Shown piece after piece: positions 39,682 through 47,276 of a stretch of DNA of 64,000 nt. Source of the stretch: Paracoccaceae bacterium (GTDB lineage Bacteria; Pseudomonadota; Alphaproteobacteria; Rhodobacterales; Rhodobacteraceae); the NCBI GenBank assembly GCA_019454225.1, contig CP075370.1:982001-1046000 (forward strand), read 5' to 3'. Under the pieces are notes generated by a model. The model saw only the letters and a program-made list of their open reading frames with translations. It had not been told where the DNA came from and did no database searches. The stretch's first letter is position 1. Each line of letters opens with the position of its first letter. The translations under genes were made by a program, and so were the position numbers.

Positions 39682-40668
39682 TCAGACCCTTTCGATGATG
39701 CGCTCGCCGAACAGGCCCTGCGGCCGGAACACGAGGAAGATCAGTGCCAGAACATAGGCGAACCAGTTCTCGGTCGCGCCGCCGATATGCCCGCCGATGA
39801 AGAACTCGAACAGCTTTTCCCCCATGCCGATGATCAGGCCGCCGACGATGGCCCCGGGGATCGAGGTGAACCCGCCCAGCATCAGCACCGGCAGCGCCTT
39901 GAGCGCGATCAGCGACAGGCTGAACTGGACCCCCGACTTCGACCCCCACATGATCCCCGCGACCAGCGCCACGAAGCCCGCGATCGACCATGTCATGACC
40001 CAGACGAAACGCAGGCTGATGCCGACCGACAGCGCGGCCTGATGGTCGTCGGCCACCGCCCGCAGGGCGCGGCCGTATTTCGTGTACTGGCTGAACATCG
40101 TCAGCGAGATCACCAGCGCCGCCGCCACGAAGGCCGCCACGACATCCAGCCGGTCGATGAAGAACCCGTAGCCGAAGGCGTTGTAGGTGAAATCGTCGAT
40201 GGCCCCCGACATGCCCTGCGGCAGGCCGACGTCCAGCTTCTTGATCTCGGCCCCCCACATCACATCGCCCAGGCCCTCCAGGAAATAGGCCAGCCCGATG
40301 GTCGCCATGAACAGGATGATCGGCTCCTGGTTGACCAGGTGCTTCAGGATGTAGCGTTCCACCAGGATCGCCAGCCCCACCATCACCAGCGCCGTGATCG
40401 CGATCGCCAGAACCGAGGGCACCTGCCAGCCGAACTTGTGCAGGTTCGTCCCGAAGGTCGCGTTGATCAGATGGGCAAAGGGAACCTGCCCGTTCTGGAT
40501 GCCGACCAGCGTCAGCGCCGCGAACAGCGCCAGCACCCCCTGCGCATAGTTGAAGATGCCCGAGGCCTTGAAGATCAGCACGAAGCCCAGCGCGACCAGC
40601 GCATACATGATCCCGGCCATCAGGCCGTTCACCGTCACCTCGGCGGCATAGAGCACCCAGTCAGGCAT
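39682..40668 (-). CDS. Liv-type ABC transporter permease, LivH
   Basis: 328 residues, about eight helices. LivH signatures are GIMYALVALGFVLIFKASGIFNYAQG (split here across residues 19-44), AVADDHQAALSVGI and LMLGGFTSIPGAIVGGL. Partner of LivM. The DVGLPQGMSGAI loop and the long periplasmic segment near residue 75 are larger than in E. coli LivH. The ATG at 40668 opens on the first helix. Confidence 0.94.
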   Translation of the reverse strand: MPDWVLYAAEVTVNGLMAGIMYALVALGFVLIFKASGIFNYAQGVLALFAALTLVGIQNGQVPFAHLINATFGTNLHKFGWQVPSVLAIAITALVMVGLAILVERYILKHLVNQEPIILFMATIGLAYFLEGLGDVMWGAEIKKLDVGLPQGMSGAIDDFTYNAFGYGFFIDRLDVVAAFVAAALVISLTMFSQYTKYGRALRAVADDHQAALSVGISLRFVWVMTWSIAGFVALVAGIMWGSKSGVQFSLSLIALKALPVLMLGGFTSIPGAIVGGLIIGMGEKLFEFFIGGHIGGATENWFAYVLALIFLVFRPQGLFGERIIERV

Positions 40669-40745
40669 GGCGGGGGCCCCCCGTTGTCGTGACGGGTGTC
40701 GGTACGGATGCCATACGCATGCCAGACGCATGCCAGACGCGGAAC

Positions 40746-41567
40746 CTACGCATGTGCCACCCCCAGATAGGCGTCGATCACCGCCTGGTTGTTGCGCACC
40801 TCGTCGGGCGTGCCGTCGCCGATCTTCTTGCCGTAGTCCATCACCACCACCCGGTCCGACAGGTCCATCACCACGCCCATGTCATGCTCGATCAGGCAGA
40901 TCGTCGTTCCGAATTCGTCATTCACATCAAGGACAAAGCGGCTCATGTCCTCTTTTTCCTCGACGTTCATCCCGGCCATCGGCTCGTCCAGCAGCAACAG
41001 CTTGGGCTCGGCCGCAAGGGCGCGGGCCAGTTCCACCCGCTTCTTCAGCCCATAGGGCAGGCGGCCCACCGGGGTCTTGCGGATGTGCTGGATCTCCAGA
41101 AAGTCGATGATCTTCTCGACCTTCTCGCGATGCTCAACCTCTTCCCTCTCCGCCCGCCCCCACCACAACATCTGGTCCAGCATGGTGGATTTCATCAGTG
41201 TCAGGCGGCCGGTCATGATGTTGTCCAGCACGCTCATACCCTCGAACAGGGCGATGTTCTGGAAGGTCCGCGCGATCCCCTGGCGGGCCACCTGATAGGG
41301 TTTCAGCGGCGGCCTGCGGCTGCCCCGGAACCACACCTCGCCCTCCTGCGGAACGTAGAACCCGCTGATCACGTTCAGCATCGACGACTTGCCCGCGCCG
41401 TTCGGCCCGATGATCGCCCGGATCTCGCCCTCGCGGATGTCGAACGAGATGTCGGTGATCGCCTTGACCCCGCCGAAGCGCAGGGTGATGTGTTTCATCT
41501 CCATCAGCACACCACCGATGGTCCGGCCGTCGGGGGTGACGAAGGCGTCGGGTGTCGAGGCGTTCAT
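40746..41567 (-). CDS. ABC transporter ATP-binding protein, LivG type
   Basis: 273 residues. Walker A GPNGAGKSS, Q-loop RTFQNIALFEGMSVLDNIM, signature region LPYGLKKRVELARAL (YGLKK replaces LSGGQ, as in many LivG relatives tied to acyl-CoA ligases), Walker B LLLLDEPMAGMN, and EHDMGVVMDLSDRV. Its start overlaps the stop of the FadD-like ligase as ATGA, so ligase and transporter are made together. Confidence 0.94.
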   Translation of the reverse strand: MNASTPDAFVTPDGRTIGGVLMEMKHITLRFGGVKAITDISFDIREGEIRAIIGPNGAGKSSMLNVISGFYVPQEGEVWFRGSRRPPLKPYQVARQGIARTFQNIALFEGMSVLDNIMTGRLTLMKSTMLDQMLWWGRAEREEVEHREKVEKIIDFLEIQHIRKTPVGRLPYGLKKRVELARALAAEPKLLLLDEPMAGMNVEEKEDMSRFVLDVNDEFGTTICLIEHDMGVVMDLSDRVVVMDYGKKIGDGTPDEVRNNQAVIDAYLGVAHA

Positions 41568-43528
41568 TCTGCGGCCATCCTCTGAGGCACCGCGCCGCCC
41601 GCGTCCATGATCCGCAGCGTCGCCCGGATCGCGCCCTTGCGGCCGTCCTCATAGGTGACTTCGGTTTCGGTATAGACGGTGTCCGCTCCGCCATAGAGGG
41701 CGCCGATCAGGTCGGCGAACTTCTCCTCGATGATCCGGCGGCGCACCTTGCGGGTGCGCGTCAGCTCGCCATCGTCCGCGTCCAGTTCCTTGTGCAATAT
41801 CAGGAACCTGCGGATCGTGCAGCCAGCCAGCATCGGGTCTTTCGCGATGCTCGCGTTCACCTCGTCCACATGGCCCGCGATCATCTCGTAGACCCGCGGG
41901 TGGCCTGCCAGTTCCTGATAGCTGGCATAGGCGATCCCGTTCCGCTCGGCCCAGTTGCCCACGGCCGTCAGGTCGATGTTGATGAAGGCCGTGCACCAGT
42001 CGCGGCCATTGCCGAAGACCACCGCCTCAAGGATCGAGGGATAGAACTTCAGCTTGTTCTCCACATACTTGGGCGCGAACAGCCGGCCGTCGGCCATCTT
42101 GCCCACGTCCTTGGCCCGGTCGATGATCCGCAGATGCCCCGTGCCTTCCTCGAAGAACCCGGCGTCGCCGGTGGCCACCCAGCCCTCGGGGTCCTTGGTC
42201 GCGGCGGTGCTGTCGGGGTTCTTGTAGTATTCGACGAAGGTGCCGGGCGAGCGATAGAACACCTCGCCCGTATCGGCGATGCGCACCTCCACCCCCGGCG
42301 AAGGCACGCCCACGGTGTCCGACCGGACCTGCCCGTCAGGCTGCTGGGTGATGAAGACCGATGCCTCCGTCTGGCCATACAACTGCTTCAGGTTGATGCC
42401 AAGCGCCCGGTAGAAATCGAAAATCTCGGGTCCGATCGCCTCGCCCGCGGTATAGCCCACGCGGATCCGGCTGTAGCCCAGCGTGTTCTTCAGCGGGCCA
42501 TAGACCAGAAGGTTGCCCATCGCATAGGCCATCCTGTCGGCCGCCGACACCGGCTTGCCGTCAAGGATCGCCGGACCGACCCGCCGTGCCAGGGCCATGT
42601 AGCGGTCGAACAGCCGCTTCTTCAGCGGCGAGGCATCCTCCATCCGGATCATCACCGATGTCAGCTGCTGCTCGAACACCCGGGGCGGCGCGAAGAAATA
42701 GGTCGGGCCGATCTCGCGCAGGTCGGTCATCATGGTGGCCGGGCTTTCCGGGCAGTTCACGCAGAACCCCGCCCACATCGCCTGTCCCACGGAAAAGATG
42801 AAATCGCCCACCCAGGCCATCGGCAGATAGGCCAGGATCTCCTCGGTCTCGGTGAGCCGGTCAAAGTCGCAACTGGCGCGCGCCGTCTCGATGATGTTGC
42901 GGTTCGACAGCACGACGCCCTTGGGCTTGCCGGTGGTGCCGCTGGTGTAGAGCATCACGCAGGTATGGTCGTGGCGCAGTGCGGCGATCCGCGCGTCCAG
43001 TTCGGCGCCGAAGCGCTGGTGGGCGGCGCGGCCCTCGGCCACCACATCGGCCATGGCGTTCATGCTGGAATGGTCGTACTTCCGCATCCCCCGGCGGTCG
43101 GCATAGACGATCTGCTCGATCGCGGGCAGGCGGTCCTGAACCTCCAGCACCTTGTCGACCTGTTCCTGATCGCCGCAGACGACAAAGCGCGCGCCGCAGT
43201 GGTCCAGGACATAGGCCATCTCTTCCGCAACCGCGTCCTGGTACAGCGGCACCGGGATCGCGCCGCACATCTGCGCGGCCACCATGGCCCAGTAGTGCAC
43301 GGGCCGGTTGTGCCCGATGATCGCGACGTGATCGCCCCGTGCCAGCCCCAGCGCCAGAAAGCCCAGTGCCATGGCCCGCACCTCGTCCGCGGTCTGCGTC
43401 CAGGTCCAGCTTTGCCAGATGCCGAATTCCTTCTCGCGGAACGCCGCGCGCGCCGGAAACCGCCGGGCGTTATGCGCCAGCAGCGCCGGAATCGACTGAA
43501 GATCGGGCAAGCCCGTGGATTCGGCCAT
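41564..43528 (-). CDS. long-chain acyl-CoA synthetase-like AMP-forming ligase
   Basis: 654 residues of the bubblegum/FadD15-like class. The AMP-binding P-loop is LYTSGTTGKPKG; YGQTEASVFIT and WVATGDAGFFEEG follow, and the C-terminal lobe has DRAKDVGKMADGRLFAPKY. It converts a carboxylic acid to acyl-CoA. It is the first gene of the operon, coupled by ATGA to livG, and would trap the imported acid. A 17-base palindrome lies about 80 bases upstream of the ATG, in the divergent promoter region shared with the sensor kinase gene. Confidence 0.92.
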   Translation of the reverse strand: MAESTGLPDLQSIPALLAHNARRFPARAAFREKEFGIWQSWTWTQTADEVRAMALGFLALGLARGDHVAIIGHNRPVHYWAMVAAQMCGAIPVPLYQDAVAEEMAYVLDHCGARFVVCGDQEQVDKVLEVQDRLPAIEQIVYADRRGMRKYDHSSMNAMADVVAEGRAAHQRFGAELDARIAALRHDHTCVMLYTSGTTGKPKGVVLSNRNIIETARASCDFDRLTETEEILAYLPMAWVGDFIFSVGQAMWAGFCVNCPESPATMMTDLREIGPTYFFAPPRVFEQQLTSVMIRMEDASPLKKRLFDRYMALARRVGPAILDGKPVSAADRMAYAMGNLLVYGPLKNTLGYSRIRVGYTAGEAIGPEIFDFYRALGINLKQLYGQTEASVFITQQPDGQVRSDTVGVPSPGVEVRIADTGEVFYRSPGTFVEYYKNPDSTAATKDPEGWVATGDAGFFEEGTGHLRIIDRAKDVGKMADGRLFAPKYVENKLKFYPSILEAVVFGNGRDWCTAFINIDLTAVGNWAERNGIAYASYQELAGHPRVYEMIAGHVDEVNASIAKDPMLAGCTIRRFLILHKELDADDGELTRTRKVRRRIIEEKFADLIGALYGGADTVYTETEVTYEDGRKGAIRATLRIMDAGGAVPQRMAAE

Positions 43529-43607
43529 GCATCCTCCCTGTGCCGCGGCGGGTCTTGATGCCCGGTCGGCCAATGGCGAAGGTCCGGGCGAAAGCTTGCG
43601 CGAGTTT

Positions 43608-43624
43608 TTCGCAATCCTTGCGAA
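43608..43624. promoter_or_regulatory. palindromic operator candidate in the divergent ligase/sensor-kinase region
   Basis: TTCGCAATCCTTGCGAA is a perfect seven-base inverted repeat with a three-base centre. A further half-site TGCGAA lies at 43636-43641, 17 bases after the preceding one (43619-43624). It sits between the divergent ATGs of the acyl-CoA ligase (43528) and the hybrid kinase (43695), where a regulator could control both. Confidence 0.6.
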
Positions 43625-43694
43625 TTGTAACAGCCTGCGAAACCGCTTTCCGCAGCATCGGCACGGGTGCTAGCCATGTCGGCGGAGGTTGCCG

Positions 43695-45608
43695 ATGGAC
43701 GAAACGCTTGCCAGCCAGACCCGCGCGGGGCTGAACCTGATCCAGCAGGGGCTGTCGATCTTTGACCGCGACCTGCGGCTGGCGGTCTGCAACCGGCGCT
43801 ATCAGGAAATGTTCGGCCTGCCCGACACCCTTGTCACGCCCGGCGCCCATTTCGAGGAAACCATCCGCTTCCTTGTCCTGCGCGGCGAATACGGCCCCCA
43901 GGACGACCCCGAGGCGGCGGTTCGGCAGCGCGTCGACACCGCCCGCGCCTTCCAGCCGCATTACATGGAGCGCGAGCGCGCCAGCGGCCGATGGGTCAGC
44001 GTCGAGGGGGCGCCGCTGCCGCAGGGCGGCTGGGTGACCGTCTACACCGACATCACCGAGATCAAGATCCAGGAACGATTGCTGCGGGGCCGGTCCGAGG
44101 AACTGTCCGACCAGCTTCTGGCGCATGCCGAACGGCTGAGCCTTGCCAACCGGGAACTGGCCGCCACCATCGCCGCGCTTGAAGAGGCCAAGCGCGAACT
44201 GACCGAGATGGAGGCGCGCACCCGCCTGACGACCGAGATGATGCCCGCCCACATCGCCCATGTCGGCCGCGACCTGCGCTATACCTATTCCAACCGGCGG
44301 CTGTCCTCGGTGATCCCCGGGCGGCCGTCCGACATCCTCGGGCTGACCGGGCGCGAGGCGCTGGGCCCGGGCACCTTCGCGCGGATCCTGCCGCACCTGA
44401 CCCTGGCGCTCGACGGCGAGCCTTCGGTGGTCGAGTTCACCGACGAGGAGTCCGGACGCCGCATCCGGGGCGCCTTCACGCCCGACCGCATCGGCGATGG
44501 CCCGATCAACGGCGTCTACATCCTGTCGATGGATGTGACGGAAGAGGCGCAGGCCCGCGCCGCCCTGACACAGACCCGCAAGCGCGAGCTGGCGGCGCAA
44601 CTGACCTCGGGCCTTGCGCATGATTTCGCCAATCTGCTGACGATCATCCTCGGCCTTCAGGGGCGGCTGGAAAAGCTGGCGCTGCCGCCGGGCGGGGCCG
44701 AGCTTGTCGCGGCCACCATGGCCGCCGCGCGCCGCGGCGGCGTGCTGCTGGACCGCATCGCCTCGATGTCGGGGCGGCGCGAACTGCGCCCGGTGCCGAC
44801 CGACCTGGCGGGCTTCGTGGCCGATCTCGGCACGCTCGCGGCGCCGACGCTGCCCGACACGGTGATGCTGTCGGTCGACGTGCAGGCGCCCGGCCGTCCG
44901 GTGCTGCTCGATGCCGGGATGGTGCAGGACGCGCTCCTGAACCTGATCCTGAACGCACGCGACGCCATGGCGGGCCGGTGCGGAACGATCCGCCTGACGG
45001 TGCGGGCGCTGCGCGACACATGGCTCGAATGCGCGGTCGAGGACGAGGGGCCGGGCTTCACCGATGCGGCGCTTGAGCATGCGCTTGATCCCTTCTTCAC
45101 CACCAAGGGGGGCGAAGGGTCGGGGCTGGGCCTGTCGATGGTCTACGATCAGGTGACGCTGGCCGGGGGCACGGTGCGGCTGGGCAACACCGGCGGCGGC
45201 GCCCGCGTGGTGCTGCGCCTGCCGCTGCGGCTGGCCGATCCGCAGCCCGCGCCGCGCATGATCCTGCTGGTCGAGGACAGCGATGACATCCGCGAAGCGG
45301 TGCGCGGCATGCTGACGGCGCAGGGCCATGCGGTGATCGAGGCGGCGACGGCGGACGAGGGGCTGGCGCTGTCCGACCTGCCGGGAATCGATGTCGTGCT
45401 GTCCGACATCACGCTGCCCGGCCAGATGTCGGGGGTCGAGATGGTCGAATGGCTGGCGGCGCGCGGCCATCCCGCCCGGGCCTGCCTGATGACCTCGCTG
45501 CCGCCCGCCAATGCGCTGCGCGCCCGCGCCGCCGCGCGGTTTCCGGTGCTGACAAAGCCCTTCGATGCGGCTGTGCTGTCGGCCTTCCTTGCGGGGGCCG
45601 CCGCGTGA
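43695..45608 (+). CDS. hybrid sensor histidine kinase with PAS-7 domain and C-terminal receiver
   Basis: 637 residues, no membrane segment, so cytoplasmic. N-terminal PAS-7-type domain (LNLIQQGLSIFDRDLRLAVC, about 10-120), a coiled coil (about 125-180), a second PAS (about 185-285), the histidine phosphorylation site LAHDFANLL (His309), HATPase (NLILNARDAM, DEGPGF, GSGLGLS), then a receiver with Asp571 and Lys621. The PAS domains would sense an intracellular ligand. It overlaps the response regulator start (GTGA) and is divergent from the transporter/ligase operon, the likely target. Confidence 0.92.
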   Translation: MDETLASQTRAGLNLIQQGLSIFDRDLRLAVCNRRYQEMFGLPDTLVTPGAHFEETIRFLVLRGEYGPQDDPEAAVRQRVDTARAFQPHYMERERASGRWVSVEGAPLPQGGWVTVYTDITEIKIQERLLRGRSEELSDQLLAHAERLSLANRELAATIAALEEAKRELTEMEARTRLTTEMMPAHIAHVGRDLRYTYSNRRLSSVIPGRPSDILGLTGREALGPGTFARILPHLTLALDGEPSVVEFTDEESGRRIRGAFTPDRIGDGPINGVYILSMDVTEEAQARAALTQTRKRELAAQLTSGLAHDFANLLTIILGLQGRLEKLALPPGGAELVAATMAAARRGGVLLDRIASMSGRRELRPVPTDLAGFVADLGTLAAPTLPDTVMLSVDVQAPGRPVLLDAGMVQDALLNLILNARDAMAGRCGTIRLTVRALRDTWLECAVEDEGPGFTDAALEHALDPFFTTKGGEGSGLGLSMVYDQVTLAGGTVRLGNTGGGARVVLRLPLRLADPQPAPRMILLVEDSDDIREAVRGMLTAQGHAVIEAATADEGLALSDLPGIDVVLSDITLPGQMSGVEMVEWLAARGHPARACLMTSLPPANALRARAAARFPVLTKPFDAAVLSAFLAGAAA

Positions 45609-46312
45609 CGCGCCCGCCCCATGTCGCCATCCTGGATGACGAACCCGAGATCCGCCGGATGCTGAAGGACGCGCTGGACGAGGCCGGGTTCCGCACCACC
45701 GCCTTCGCGCGCGCCACCGAGTTCGAGGCCAGCCTGAACCGTGGCACCCCCGATGTCTGCCTGGTCGACCTGGGCCTGCCCGACCGCGACGGGCTGGCGC
45801 TGGTGCACCGTCTGGCGCTGGAATCGGGCGCCTCGATCATCATCATCTCGGGACGCGCGCAGGTGCAGGACCGCGTGACCGGGCTGGAACTCGGGGCCGA
45901 TGACTACATCATCAAGCCCTTCGACCCGGCCGAGGTGGTGGCCCGCGTCCGCGCCCGCCTGCGCAAGGCCCGCGCCGAGGCCCCGGCGGCCGCGCAGGTC
46001 GCGCGGTTCGCGGGCTGGACGGCGATGTTCGACCGCTACGTCCTGGTGGCCGAGGACGGCAGCGAAGTGCCCTTTTCCCATGCCGAGGGCGAGGTGCTGC
46101 GCCTGTTCCTCGATGCGCCCAAGCGCCTGATCAGCCGGGCGCAGATGCAGGAATGGCTGGGCGGCGCGGCAGGCGAAACCTTCGACCGCGCGATGGACGT
46201 GCGGATCTCGCGCCTGCGCACCAAGCTGGGCGAAGACCCCAGGAACCCCCGCCTGATCAAGACGATCTACGGCGCGGGCTACATCTTTCTGGGCGATGTC
46301 GTCTGGGGCTGA
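45605..46312 (+). CDS. OmpR-family response regulator
   Basis: 235 residues. Receiver with acidic pocket DDEP (11-14), phosphoacceptor Asp55 and Lys104 (YIIKPF). A winged-helix domain of Trans_reg_C type follows (FSHAEGEVLRLFLDAPKRLI, FDRAMDVRISRLRTKLGEDP, IKTIYGAGYIFLGDV). The GTG start at 45605 overlaps the kinase stop as GTGA. It probably regulates the divergent ligase/Liv operon. Confidence 0.94.
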   Translation: MTRPPHVAILDDEPEIRRMLKDALDEAGFRTTAFARATEFEASLNRGTPDVCLVDLGLPDRDGLALVHRLALESGASIIIISGRAQVQDRVTGLELGADDYIIKPFDPAEVVARVRARLRKARAEAPAAAQVARFAGWTAMFDRYVLVAEDGSEVPFSHAEGEVLRLFLDAPKRLISRAQMQEWLGGAAGETFDRAMDVRISRLRTKLGEDPRNPRLIKTIYGAGYIFLGDVVWG

Positions 46313-46325
46313 CCCCGCCAGCCCC

Positions 46326-46354
46326 TTGCACCCGCGCCCGGCATCCACTACCAC
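46326..46354 (+). promoter_or_regulatory. possible promoter of tRNA-Cys
   Basis: TTGCAC (46326-46331) and TACCAC (46349-46354) are separated by 17 bases. They would place the transcription start about 12 bases before the tRNA. The -10 match is weak. Confidence 0.35.
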
Positions 46355-46372
46355 CGATCCGTCCGGCGGCGA

Positions 46373-46446
46373 GGCGGGTTGGCGGAGAGGTTACGCAGCG
46401 GATTGCAAATCCGTGTAGACCGGTTCGATTCCGGTACCCGCCTCCA
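46373..46446 (+). tRNA. tRNA-Cys (GCA)
   Basis: 74-base cloverleaf. Acceptor GGCGGGT pairs with ACCCGCC. The anticodon stem GGATT/AATCC holds the loop with GCA at 46405-46407, and the T-arm CCGGTTCGATTCCGG is perfect. The discriminator base is T, as needed for cysteine, and CCA is encoded. It stands alone after the two-component genes. tRNA genes are common integration sites, but I see no attachment-site repeat or integrase here. Confidence 0.96.
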
Positions 46447-46475
46447 GGACATCTGGCACTCCTGGGCTCGGCCCC

Positions 46476-46500
46476 GGCACTCCGCTTGCGGTGCCTTTCC
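46476..46500 (+). terminator. possible terminator after tRNA-Cys
   Basis: Imperfect hairpin (GGCACTCCGC with GCGGTGCC, two bases bulged) followed by TTTCC, about 30 bases after the tRNA. Modest support. Confidence 0.4.
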
Positions 46501-46614
46501 GTCGGCATTTGGTCCGGTCCCATGATGGTGTCTTGGCCCCGGCATGTGCCGCGAAATCCTAACAATCCGTGAATCCGCATTACCTAACCATTTGAAATAG
46601 AACGGATGCCTGCA

Positions 46615-46633
46615 GCGTCCCACCGTGGGACGC
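46615..46633. repeat. palindrome GCGTCCCACCGTGGGACGC, copy 2
   Basis: Perfect nine-base inverted repeat with a one-base centre, 25 bases past the end of the PPTase gene (minus strand). It shares the core GTCCCAYCGTGGGAC with the site at 28185-28201, and both are followed by a C-run. It may be a recurring genomic palindrome, a terminator or a protein site. Confidence 0.6.
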
Positions 46634-46658
46634 CCCTGCGTGCGATCCCTCGCCTCGC

Positions 46659-47276
46659 TCAGCCTGGCAGGACAAAGGCCGCAAGGATGCGGCCCTCGGC
46701 CTGCGCCAGCCCACCCCGCAGCGCATGGCCTGCGGCGAACGGCGGGCAATCGGCGGCAAGCCTCGCGCAGAGGTTCGGGCCGTCGATGTCGATCTCCATC
46801 GCGTCGAACCCGATCACGCGGCGCGTGGTGGGGAACAGCGCCTTGTAGGCGGCCTCCTTCGCGGCAAAGGCAACCCGCGCCACGCTGCCCCGCGCCTGCT
46901 CCGATGCCGTCAGCACCAGCGCGGCCAGGTCGGGCGGCAGCGGCATGTCCGGCTCAAGGTCGATCCCGAGGCCCCGCGCGCCGGGCAGCACCGCGGCCAG
47001 GGCGCAGGCCCCGTCATGGCTGATCGACAGCGCGAGTCCGGGCGGCCAGACCGGGCTGCGGTCCGGCGCCATGGGCAGCGCCATGGCGGGCAGTCCCGCA
47101 TCTGACAGTGCCGCCCGGAACGCCGCGCGACCGGCGGCGAACTCGCGCAGGCGGCCCGGCGTTGCGCCGGGCAGCGTTTCTCCGGGCATCAGCGGATGAT
47201 CCGCCCGCGTGTCCGCCCGCCCCACGCCCGCCGCCGGCGGCAGCAGGCCGCGCAGCGCCGCAACAAGGTCAGGCAT
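46659..47276 (-). CDS. 4'-phosphopantetheinyl transferase (EntD/Sfp superfamily)
   Basis: 205 residues. The EntD-like N-terminal region includes [16 protein letters not shown]; then [13 protein letters not shown], the Mg-binding GIDLEPD and the conserved [13 protein letters not shown]. It transfers the phosphopantetheine arm of CoA to carrier-domain serines. Its start overlaps the end of the synthetase gene by eight bases, so it is the dedicated activator of the adjacent NRPS and PKS carrier domains. Last gene of the biosynthetic block, followed by a palindrome. Confidence 0.93.
   Translation of the reverse strand: MPDLVAALRGLLPPAAGVGRADTRADHPLMPGETLPGATPGRLREFAAGRAAFRAALSDAGLPAMALPMAPDRSPVWPPGLALSISHDGACALAAVLPGARGLGIDLEPDMPLPPDLAALVLTASEQARGSVARVAFAAKEAAYKALFPTTRRVIGFDAMEIDIDGPNLCARLAADCPPFAAGHALRGGLAQAEGRILAAFVLPG

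Noticed and set aside
46373-46658. tRNA-Cys as the attachment site of a genomic island containing the NRPS/PKS genes
   Set aside because: No integrase gene and no repeat of the tRNA 3' end found in the window; composition of the locus looks like its surroundings.
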